64,000 nt of DNA from Sebastes aleutianus (lineage: Eukaryota; Chordata; Actinopteri; Perciformes; Sebastidae). Below are positions 1-12,618 of the stretch, in pieces; within the stretch, counting starts at the first letter, position 1; every line of letters starts with the position of its first letter. The notes under the pieces were generated by a model. That model saw nothing but the letters and a program-made list of their open reading frames with translations. It was not told the origin of the DNA and did no database searches. A program made the translations under genes and the position numbers. The DNA is taken from the NCBI GenBank assembly GCA_916700875.1, contig CAKAKS010000039.1, positions 13,563,139 to 13,627,138 of the forward strand, given 5' to 3'.

Positions 1-358
1 CTCTGGTGTCACACGTGTCACGACAACACGTTAAAGGGATAGTTCAGGTGTTTCTCAGTATTACAGTACCTTCAGTAGAATCAGACAGGAGAACCAGCAG
101 GCAGCAGATCAATGTCCTGCTGTGGACCGGGGCAACATTTTACACACCTAAAAACATCTATATCAGTTTAAATTGGACGCTATATTTAGGATCTACATTT
201 TGCATGCTTTACCTCGCTGTGAGACCGCTATAAAGTCTGTTTTTAGACGGGTAACTGAAGCCGTTATCTATGCTCCGAGAGCAACCAGACTCCATTGAAA
301 AAAACTGTAATTATACCTTGTTTGTTATTGTGTGACTTTGGTTAGTTCAGATTCACTT
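1..358. repeat. probable dispersed repeat, left edge
   Basis: Non-coding. It begins with TTAAAGGGATAGTTCAG near position 30, an end motif familiar from short non-autonomous DNA elements of fish. The second end is not clear, so the class is a guess. The 75-codon ORF here has no recognisable product. Confidence 0.35.
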
Positions 359-3184
359 TAACCTCCATCTACTGTAGTAATACACTGACTACCCCTTTAA
401 CCTCTATCTACTGTAGTAATACACTGACTACCCCTTTAACCTCCATCTACTGTAGTAATACACTGACTACCCCTTTAACCTCCATCTACTGTAGTAGTAA
501 TACACTGACTACCCCTTTAACCTCCATCTACTGTAGTAGTAATACACTGACTACCCCTTTAACCTCCATCTACTGTAGTAATACACTGACTACCCCTTTA
601 ACCTCCATCTACTGTAGTAATACACTGACTACCCCTTTAACCTCCATCTACTGTAGTAATACACTGACTACCCCTTTAACCTCTATCTACTGTAGTAATA
701 CACTGACTACCCCTTTAACCTCCATCTACTGTAGTAATACACTGACTACCCCTTTAACCTCCATCTACTGTAGTAATACACTGACTACCCCTTTAACCTC
801 CATCTACTATAGTAATACACTGACTACCCCTTTAACCTCCACCTACTGTAGGAATACACTGACTACCCCTTTAACCTCCATCTACTGTAGTAGTAGTACA
901 CTGACTACCCCTTTAACCTCCATCTACTGTAGTAATACACTGACTACCCCTTTAACCTCCATCTACTGTAGTAGTAGTACACTGACTACCCCTTTAACCT
1001 CCATCTACTGTAGTAATACACTGACTACCCCTTTAACCTCCATCTACTGTAGTAGTAGTACACTGACTACCCCTTTAACCTCCATCTACTGTAGTAATAC
1101 ACTGACTACCCCTTTAACCTCCATCTACTGTAGTAATACACTGACTACCCCTTTAACCTCCATCTACTGTAGTAATACACTGACTACCCCTTTAACCTCC
1201 ATCTACTGTAGTAATACACTGACTACCCCTTTAACCTCCATCTACTGTAGTAATACACTGACTACCCCTTTAACCTCCATCTACTGTAGAAGTAATACAC
1301 TGACTACCCCTTTAACCTCCATCTACTGCAGTAATACATTGACTACCCCTTTAACCTCCATCTACTGTAGGAATACACTGACTACCCCTTTAACCTCCAT
1401 CTACTGTAGTAATACACTGACTACCCCTTTAACCTCCACCTACTGTAGGAATACACTGACTACCCCTTTAACCTCCATCTACTGTAGTAATACACTGACT
1501 ACCCCTTTAACCTCCATCTACTGTAGTAATACACTAACTACCCTTTTAACCTCCATCTACTGTAGGAATACACTGACTACCCCTTTAACCTCCATCTATT
1601 GTAGTAGTAATACACTGACTACCCCTTTAACCCCATCTACTGTAGTAATACACTGACTACCCCTTTAACCTCCATCTACTGTAGTAATACACTGACTACC
1701 CCTTTAACCTCCATCTACTGTAGTAATACACTGACTACCCCTTTAACCTCCATCTACTGTAGTAGTAATACACTGACTACCCCTTTAACCTCCATCTACT
1801 GTAGTAATACACTGACTACCCCTTTAACCTCCATCTACTGTAGTAGTAATACACTGACTACCCCTTTAACCTCCACCTACTGTAGTAATACACTGACTAC
1901 CCCTTTAACCTCCACCTACTGTAGTAGTAATACACTGACTACCCCTTTAACCTCCATCTACTGTAGTAGTAATACACTGACTACCCCTTTAACCTCCACC
2001 TACTGTAGTAATACACCGACTACACCTTTAACCTCCATCTACTGTAGTAATACACCGACTACCCCTTTAACCTCCATCTACTGTAGTAATACACTGACTA
2101 CCCCTTTAACCTCCATCTACTGTAGTAGTAATACACTGACTACCCCTTTAACCTCCATCTACTGTAGTAATACACCGACTACCCCTTTAACCTCCATCTA
2201 CTGTAGTAATACACTGACTACCCCTTTAACCTCCATCTACTGTAGTAGTAATACACTGACTACCCCTTTAACCCCATCTACTGTAGTAATACACTGACTA
2301 CCCCTTTAACCTCCAACTACTGTAGTAATACACTGACTACCCCTTTAACCTCCATCTACTGTAGTAGTAATACACTGACTACCCCTTTAACCTCCACCTA
2401 CTGTAGTAATACACTGACTACCCCTTTAACCTCCATCTACTGTAGTAGTAATACACTGACTACCCCTTTAACCTCCACCTACTGTAGTAATACACTGACT
2501 ACCCCTTTAACCTCCATCTACTGTAGTAATACACCGACTACCCCTTTAACCTCCATCTACTGTAGTAATACACTGACTACCCCTTTAACCTCCATCTACT
2601 GTAGTAATACACTGACTACCCCTTTAACCTCCATCTACTGTAGTAATACACTGACTACCCCTTTAACCTCCATCTACTGTAGTAATACACTGACTACACC
2701 TTTAACCTCCATCTACTGTAGTAATACACCGACTACCCCTTTAACCTCCATCTACTGTAGTAATACACTGACTACCCCTTTAACCTCCATCTACTGTAGT
2801 AATACACTGACTACCCCTTTAACCTCCATCTACTGTAGTAATACACTGACTACCCCTTTAACCTCCATCTACTGTAGTAATACACTGACTACCCCTTTAA
2901 CCTCCATCTACTGTAGGAATACACTGACTACCCCTTTAACCTCCATCTACTGTAGTAATACACTGACTACCCCTTTAACCTCCATCTACTATAGTAATAC
3001 ACTGACTACCCCTTTAACCTCCATCTACTGTAGTAGTAATACACTGACTACCCTTTAACCTCCATCTACTGTAGTAGTAATACACTGACTACCCCTTTAA
3101 CCTCCATCTACTGTAGTAGTAATACACTGACTACCCTTTAACCTCCATCTACTGTAGTAGTAATACACTGACTACCCCTTTAAC
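359..3184. repeat. 39/42/45-bp minisatellite, about 70 units
   Basis: Consensus unit CCTCCATCTACTGTAGTAAT followed by ACACTGACTACCCCTTTAA. Units differ mainly by one to three AGT triplets inside TGTAGTAATAC, so a triplet repeat is nested in the larger repeat. Copies are otherwise almost identical, suggesting recent expansion. No gene inside; open frames here are artefacts of the multiple-of-three unit. Confidence 0.95.
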
Positions 3185-3259
3185 ATCACATTCATTATCT
3201 TGTTCAGATCAGTCAGCTGTTGATTTAAATGAAGAGCTCAACATTTAGTTGAATCACAA

Positions 3260-6200
3260 ACTTCGACTTTAACTTTTTTCGACATACTATACTATGACTT
3301 ATGGTGAACATTTTTGACATACTATATTATGCCTTTTTTGGGGAAAGTTTTCGAAATACTATGCTATGACTTTTCTTGGTGAAATTTTTGGACAACATAC
3401 AATGACTTATGGTGAAAATGTTCAACATACTATACTGACTTTGATATACTACTTTGACTTTTCTTGGTGACATTTTTTCGATATAGAACATTTTCAACAT
3501 ACAATAATATGCCTGTTTTTGTGAAATTTTTGGACATACTATACTATGACTTTTTGGGGAAAATTTTCACCATTCAATATTATGCCTTTTGTTGGTGAAA
3601 TTTTTCAATATACTATACTGACTTCTTTGGTAAAATTTTTCGACAGACATTTTTTCAACAAACTATGCTATGACTTTTCTTGGTGAAAATCTTTCGACAT
3701 ACTAGACTGACTTTTTTTGGTGAAATTTTTCAAAATACAATATTATGACATTTTGGTGAAATTTTCAACATGCTATACTATGAAGTTTTTTGTGAAATTT
3801 TACGACATACCATACTATGTATTTTCTTGGTGAAAATCTTCTATACTGACTTTCTTCCATGAAATTTTCGACATGCTATACTATGACATTTTTCATGGAA
3901 ATTTCGAAATAATATATTATGACATTGTTCATGAATTTTTTCTACATACTATATAACAACTTGTGTATATGACTTTTTTTCTTGAAATTTTTCGACATGC
4001 TATACTATGACTTTTTCATGAATATTTCTGACATACTATACTATGACCTTGATTTCATACATTTTCTACATACTATATAACAAATTTTTTTCATGAAATT
4101 TTTCGAAATAATATACTATGACTTTTCGGGAAATTTTTCAACATACTGTACTATGACTTTTTTTCATGAAAATTTTCGACATCATTTTATGACTTTTTTG
4201 ATGAAATTTTTCTACATACGATACTATGAATTGTTTTGGTGAAATTTTTTCTACATACGATACTATGACTTTTTTTTCATAACATTTTTTGACATACTAT
4301 ACTATGACTTTTTTCATGAAATTTTTCGACATCCTATACTATGACTTTTTTCATGAAATTTTTGATATGATATACTATGACTTTTTTTTTTAATGAAATT
4401 TTCTACATACCATTCTATGAATTGTTTTGGTGAAATTTTTTCTACATACGATACTATGACTTTTTTTCATAACATTTTTTGACATACTATACTATGACTT
4501 TTTTCATGAAATTTTTCGATATACAATGCTATGACTTTTTTTCATGAATCTTTTTGACATACTACACTGACCTTGATTTCATACATTTTAGACATACTAT
4601 ACAACTTTTTTTTCATGAATTTTTTAGACATACTATACTATGACTTTTTTTCATGACATTTTTCGACATACTATACTATGACTTCTTTTCATGAAATGTT
4701 TTGACATACCATGCTATGACTTTTTTTATGAATTTTTTTGACATACTATACGATGACCTTGATTTCATACATTTTCGACATACTATACTACAACTTTTTT
4801 TTCATGAAATTTTCGACATAACATACTATGACTTTTTTTCATGAAATTTCTACATACTATATCAAGAAATCTTTTGGTGAAATCTTTTCGACATACTATA
4901 CTATGACTTTTTTTCATGACATTTTTCGACATACTATATTATGACTTTTATTGGTGAAATTTTTTTCGATATACTATACTATGACTTTTTTTCATGAAAT
5001 GTTTTGACATACCATGCTATGGCTTTTTTTCATGAATCTTTCTGACATACTATACTATGACCTTGATTTCATACATTTTCGACATACTATATAACAATTT
5101 TTTTTCATGAAATTTTTCGAAATAATATACTATGACTTTTTTTGCATGAAATTTTTCAACATACTATACTATGACTATTTTTCATGAAAATTTTCGACAT
5201 GCTATACTATGACTTTTTTCATGAAATTTTCTACATACCATTCTATGACTTTTTTGATGAAATTCTTCTACATACGATACTATGACTTTTTTTTCATGAC
5301 ATTTTTCAACATACTATACTATGACTTTTTTCATGAAATCTTTCGACATGCTATACTATGACTTTTTTCATGAAATTTTCGAAATAATATACTATGACTT
5401 TTTTCATGAAATTTTTCAACAAACTATACTTTGACTTTTTTTTCATGAAATTTTTCGACATACTATACTATGACTTTTTTCATGAAATTTTTGATATGAT
5501 ATACTATGACTTATTTTTCATGAAATTTTCTACATACCATTCTGACTTTTTTGATGAAATTTTTCTACATACTATACTATGAATTGTTTTGGTGAAATTT
5601 TTTCTACATACGATACTATGACTTTTTTTTCCATGACATTTTTTGACATACTATATTATGACTTTCATTGGTGACATTTTTTTCGACATACTATACTATG
5701 ACTTTTTTTCATGAATTTTTTTGACATACTATGCTATGACTTTTTTTCATGAAATTTTTTCACGTGCTATACTATGAAATTTTTTCGACATGCTATACTA
5801 TGACCTTTATTTCATAAATTTTAGATATACTATATTATGACTTTTCTTTGGTGAAATTTTTTCACATGCTATACAACTTTTTTCATGAAATTTTTCGACA
5901 TGCTATACTATGACCTTTATTTAATCAATTTTCGACATACTATACGATGACCTTTTCATGAAATTTTTCGACATACTACACTATCACCTTTATTTCATAA
6001 ATTTTCGACATACTATACTATTACTTTTTTTCATGAAATTTTTCAACATGCTATACTATGAATTTGTTTCTTGAAATTTTTCGACAAGCTATACTATGAC
6101 TTTTTTTCATGAAATGTTTCAACATACTATAATATAACCTTTTTTACATTAAATTGTCGACATAATATACGATGACCTTTTTTTCATGAAATTTTTCGAC

Positions 6201-6310
6201 ATTTAGACTTTTTTTGGTGAAATGTTTTGACATAATATACCAAGACTTTTTTTGATGACATTTTGCGACAAACTATACCATGTCTTTTTTTGGTGAAATT
6301 TTTCGTCATA
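3260..6310. repeat. AT-rich about 38-bp degenerate satellite
   Basis: Roughly 80 diverged copies built from CATACTATACTATGACTT and TTTCATGAAATTTTTCGA. The segment TTTCATGAAA is a perfect palindrome in most units. Much more diverged than the neighbouring array at 359-3184, so probably older. Confidence 0.9.
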
Positions 6311-6739
6311 TTTACCAGAGTTCAGTCCACTATAGTCTGGTCCACTTGGATCCGGTCCACCAGGGTCCCGTCCAGTAGGCTCCGATCTACTGGGGTCTAG
6401 TCAACCAGGGCCCCGTCCACCAGGGTACCGTTAGGGACCCCTGGAGGAGAAATCCCAAATCACACCTCTTATTCTTTTTTTTTATTCTTTATTTTTCTCA
6501 TTTCAATGTTTTTCTCTCTTTATTAAACTGGTTTTCTGACGTCTGACCTGTGACGTATAATCAAGTGTCATTGATTAATTGATCTCATTCAACACTCGTA
6601 TCCATAATTTAGTAAATATTAATTGACGACAGACTCGATGAAATGCAAGAAAACACTTTAATTTCATCATAATTTACATTCTGATGGAAAAACATGACAA
6701 GTACAAAAGAGACGATTATTATAAAAAACTAAAGACATC
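6311..6739. other. nup160 3' flank, no gene seen
   Basis: A short run of GGTCC(A/C)C-type repeats lies at about 6315-6435, followed by AT-rich sequence. I see no coding potential. Confidence 0.5.
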
Positions 6740-6745
6740 TTTAAT
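6740..6745 (-). terminator. nup160: candidate nup160 polyadenylation signal (ATTAAA)
   Basis: ATTAAA on the minus strand about 60 bases after the nup160 stop codon. It is the nearest of several A/T-rich hexamers; further AATAAA-like matches lie near 6480-6520. The choice is inferred from distance only. Confidence 0.4.
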
Positions 6746-6803
6746 CAGGTTTAATGTGTGAGCCTGTGATTGGTCGCAGTGGTTCAGCTGACATGATGAG
6801 TCT

Positions 6804-9378
6804 CTAACGAGTGACGAGTCTTCGTTTAGTCGTCTGCGCCACCAGTTTGTGATAATCGTCCAGTTTGTCTTGAACTTCATTATAAATCTGAAAACAGACG
6901 ACGGCAAACAGATCGCTCATTAAACTGATTCACAGTGTAAACAGGAAGTGATGTAATGAGACGTAAACAGGACGTGATGCAATAAGACATAAACACCAAG
7001 TGATGCAGTGAAGCGTAAACAGGAAGTGATGATGACTCACGCTGCTGTTGGTCTGTGTCTCTTTCAGAGTCTGCAACAGCTGATCGATGGACGTGTACGG
7101 CAGCCAGACGGAAGACGACGTCGCCGACAGCGGCCTCTGAGACAATAAATACAATAAAAATAATTCATCATTCTGTTAAAACAAGTCATTAAATATCTTT
7201 GTGGTTCATTCTGCTGATCGTTTACTTTTCAAATATCACAATATTAGTATTATTTGAAGTATAACTAGTAGGTAGTTGCACCAATATATCTGCCGATATT
7301 CTCCTAGTTGACGGCCATCAGCCTATCGGCAGACAAGACGGCATTCTCTGATGGACGATGTTTAACTGTTGTGTTGCTTATTTGCAGTCAGTCTCTGACA
7401 ACAGCACTTCAAGTTTTAAGTTTAAGTTACAGTGGGAACGTGCAGCAGTCTGTCCCCCATACCGGGATCCAGTCCGTCCCTCATACTGGGATCCAGTCCC
7501 AGGTGATCAGAGTGCAGCAGCATGTCGAGCCGCTGCATCGTAGTCCCGCGACCCCGCCGTGGGTCGGCCCAGCTCGGACAGCGAGGCTGAACCAGCAGAA
7601 CGGAGCTCTCCATTGGCTCCCCGACGGCGTTCTGACGCTACTAGTCTTCTAGTTAATCAATCATGGATGGCGTCGTTCTCTCAGACGGATAAAAGAATAA
7701 AAATGAACAATGCTAAAATAGGTTGCTACATATACTCAGGCGGCCGTTAATACTCGGGCGTCCCGCCCAAGTGAAGTCTATGTGAGAGAAAAACTGATTA
7801 TGTTTTAATCACTTTTACATTTAATTTATAAAAGTAATATTTTTGTTGGGCTGTACTGAAACATTCTTCTCATTGAGTCGTTAGTTGTAGAGCAGCTGAA
7901 AAGGAGTTATTTTTAAAATTTCACGTGACAGAAGTTTATATTAAAGGTTGTTTCATTTGTCTGATTGAATTTGTGCTGATTCTGAGACTTTAAAACAGTT
8001 CAGTTAATGTTTTATACTGAAGAGGTTTTTGAATAACAGCAAAAACGAAATAAAAAACATCGGTATCGGCCTATCGGTCCAATTCTTCAAGTATTTTTAC
8101 CTCTATTCCAAAGTACTGGTGTCCTCTCCCAAGCAGAGCGTCAACGTACTCCAACACCAGCTCAGCTGCAGCGTCCAGGAGGTCGAAGTTTAAGTAGAGA
8201 CGCAGCAGAGACGCAGCGTCCACGCCCTGTAAGAGAAACAGCTGCATCATGGGAGAATAACCAGCAGAGACAGAGCTGCATCATGGGAGAATAACCAGCA
8301 GAGACACAGCTGCATCATGGGAGAATAACCAGCAGAGACAGAGCTGCATCATGGGAGAATAACCAGCAGAGACACAGCTGCATCATGGGAGAATAACCAG
8401 CAGAGACACAGCTGCATCATGGGAAAGACTGCGGCTCTCATGATTTATTAATTCAAGATAAACTATCCCTCCTCCCTATTGGCTGAACTCTCACCTTGTA
8501 AGATCTGATGAGCCAATCAGGCAGAGGGACGCCATGTGACAGCAGCTTGTTGATGACACAGCGCTGGTGTTGTCCGTTAGCAGAGGGATACCTGTCCAGG
8601 TAGGAGGCCAGGAGCCGCCACGCCTCGTCTGTAGCACTGACCACAGAAGAAGAAACAGAGTAAACAAGCAGCTGTGATTGGTCAACATAGTGATTGGTTT
8701 TAAACAGACCTGTGGTTTGCTATGTGAATCTAATACTAATCAATAACAGAGATAATCAATAACAGAGATCACACCTGGACTCTTTGGTGTTGACGACAGA
8801 CGACAGCTGATTAGCAGCCAACCAGCTCCAGGCTTCATTCTGAGGCTCCTCCCCCCCAAACTGAAGCTTAATGCACCTGAAAAACAAACATGGCGACATT
8901 TCTTCTTCATGTGTTTGTGGTTATGTTCCTCACCGTGTCATCAGGTGCGTTTCCATCCACCTGTTACTATACACATAAAAACAGCTGGATGGAAACGTGA
9001 ACAAAACTGAGTGGAAACACCGGAAAATAAAAAAAAATCTACTTGGCTGAGGTGTGAAAGTTGTCGTTGTGGATAAAAGCTCAATGTGACAAATAGAAAC
9101 AGATTTAGTGAATACATGTTGACGCTCGCTGCTGCAGCCATCTTGGTTTCAAACAAACAAAGGATGATGTCATGAAGCAGGAACTCACTTGAAGGTCAGA
9201 CCCTCGAAGACTGAAGTCAGGTTCAGGTTGAAGGTTTGACAGACGGACAGAGCCGAGTCAAACAGTCCTGTTTGGACCAACAGGGACACCATCTCCACTG
9301 CTGATGCACCGCCTACAGACAGACAGACAGAGAGAGACAGAGAGAGACAGTTAGAGACAGAGAGAGACAGTTAGAGAC

Positions 9379-9446
<68 letters not shown>

Positions 9447-9538
9447 TTAGAGACAGACAGACAGAGAGAGACAGACAGACAGACAGACAGAGAGAGAGAG
9501 AGAGAGAGAGAGAAACAGTTAGAGACGGACAGACAGAC

Positions 9539-9574
<36 letters not shown>

Positions 9575-9592
9575 GGAGAGAGAGACAGTTAG

Positions 9593-9628
<36 letters not shown>

Positions 9629-9836
9629 GGAGAGAGAGACAGTTAGAGACGGACAGACAGACAATGAGACAGTTAGAGACAGACAGACAGACAGAGCGAT
9701 AGAGACAGACAGAGAGAGACAGACAGACAGACCGACAGACAGACAGACAGACAGACAGATAGAGAGAGAGAGAGAGAAACAGTTAGAGACGGACAGACAG
9801 ACAGATAGACAGACAGAGGGAGAGAGAGACCGTTAG

Positions 9837-9883
<47 letters not shown>

Positions 9884-9902
9884 GGGTGAGAGAGACAGTT
9901 AG

Positions 9903-9973
<71 letters not shown>

Positions 9974-10186
9974 GCGATAGAGACAGTTAGAGACAGACAG
10001 TGAGGCAGGGAGAGAGAGACAGACAGTGAGGCAGGGAGAGAGAGACAGACAGTTAGTTAGAGACAGACAGACAGACAGTTAGAGACAGACAGACAGACAG
10101 ACAGACAGAAAGTTAGAGACAGACAGACAGACAGAGCGATAGAGACAGACAGACAGACCGACAGACAGACAGACAGACAGACAGTT

Positions 10187-10221
<35 letters not shown>

Positions 10222-10260
10222 GTTAGAGACAGACAGACAGACAGTTAGAGAGAGACAGAC

Positions 10261-10295
<35 letters not shown>

Positions 10296-10320
10296 GTTAG
10301 AGACAGACAGACAGACAGTT

Positions 10321-10401
<81 letters not shown>

Positions 10402-12580
10402 GTAAAGAACAGCCACATTTAATATTTAACTTTAAACCCAAGAGAGAAAAAACACTTTGTTTGGTTACTAATGATCTCAGATCTCTCCTCTGATGGAAAC
10501 ATGAGGCAACTTCAGGTAGACAACCTCAGGTAGGCAGATGTTAAAGGTGTAGAAGATGTTAAAGGTGTAGAAGATGTTAAAGGTGTAGAAGGTTAGAGGG
10601 CGTTAAAGGTGTAGAAGGCTTAGAAGGTGTAATGGCGTACCAGCGATGGCGGCAGACGGCGGGTGGTGCTGGGCGAGGGTGAGGCGGCTGCGGGACAGGA
10701 TGTACTCCTTCTCCAGGTCCTTGAGTTCCAGGATGTCGACCTGACGTTTGACTGTAGGAGGAAACAAGGATCAGATCATTTAGGGTTAGTTTAGCATTTA
10801 GTCCGTTTTAATCAAACTGTGGAGGAGAAGAGATTCACAGCAGATCAGTAACCAGTCAGAGTGGAGCTGCAGCTCTGGAGACCAAACAGACCCTCAGCAC
10901 ATCATTTCTATTATTTAGTCTGCTTTAATTGGTGCACTGTGAAAACGAACCAGACTAAATAGAAAAAGTATTAATTTCACTGGTGAAAGCACCATATCTA
11001 GTGTCTGTATTACCACGTCCTCGTCCACCAGGGGGCAGCGTCCTCACTATAAACCACACATCCCGAGGACTTCCTGTCTGACAAGATCCAACTCTACAGA
11101 AAAGTCCTGTTGACTGTTTAATGTTGGACACTTTATAATGTTTATATTATTATGACTAATGATCAGTAATAACTGGATTTATTGACATTATTTTACCAAA
11201 GTAAGTTACTGTTATCACGAATCCTTTTCTTAAACTTTAACTATGTTTTAAGTAAGCGGGTCATGATGTGATATAAACCCCTTCAGGGCGAACATGAAAT
11301 ACATTATCACGCTTATTACACGGCTAGCAACGGTCTATTATACGTAGCAACGGTCAGTTATACATAGCAAAAGTCTGCGGTCTGTTATACGTAGCAACGG
11401 TCTGTTATACATAGCAACGGTCTACGGTTTGTTATACGTAGCAACGGTCTGTTATACTAAGCACTGTGTAGAACGCTGTGATTGACCAATCAGGGTCAAG
11501 TATTCAACACAGCCGTGTAATAACCTGTTTTAGTTTGTTTAGCTTTAAATATTCTTTTTGTCATGTAATTGTCGTCCTGTTTACTCTGTTTTACCCTTAA
11601 ACACTTTGTAACTCTGTGAAGAAACGTACTATATAACTTAGATTAAGCCATTATCATTACTTAAAACACTCTAGTGATGCTGCAGAGGAATGATTGTGTC
11701 TGTCCACAGAGAGGTTGCTAATAAAGTTTTGTTAAAGACGGCTGATGTCACCTGGTTCAGAAGAAAACTCTCCATCAGAGTTCCTCTTTGGAGACGCTCC
11801 TGGACGCTCGTACTGCAACACAAACAGCTTTATTTACACCAACAACCACACTGAGAACAACATTCAACATGCAGGTCCTGCTCTGTCTGCATATATTTAT
11901 ACTGTCTATCGATAACATTTAATCGTGATTAATCATGGGCAAGTATGCTGCTTTATGCAAATATATGTATATATCTGTATTATTGTAAATCAATGAACAC
12001 AAAACAATGACAAATATTGTCCAGAAACCCTCACAGGTACTGCATTTGCGTTAACGCGTTAAAGAAATTAGTGACATTAAAAGGAATTTTAACTTAACGT
12101 TAAAAAATAAATTAGTGACATTGAAACGAATTTAGGTTAACACATTAATGAAATTAGTAACATTAAAACCAATTCAAATTAACGCGTTAAAGAAATTAGT
12201 GACATTAAAATGAATTTGCATTAACGTGGAAAAGAAATTAGTGACAAAACGAATTTGCGTTAATGCGAAAAAGAAATTAGTGACATTAAGACAAATTTGC
12301 GTCATCGCGTTTAAGAAATTAGTGACATTAAAACGAATTTATGTTAACGCGTTAAAGAAATTAGTGACATTAAAACCAATTTGAGTTAACACATTAAAGA
12401 AATTAGTGACAAAACAAATTTGCGTTAATGCGAAAAAGAAATTAGTGACATTAAAACAAATTTGCATTAACCTCATAATAATATGTTAATGCAATTTTTT
12501 TTTAATATCACTAATTTCTTTAATATGTTAACATTGACAGCCCTAATATATTTGTATGTATATATACAGTATACTGTATA

Positions 12581-12618
<38 letters not shown>

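Noticed and set aside
6..233. 75-codon ORF at the left edge
   Set aside because: No recognisable product and probably inside a short dispersed repeat.
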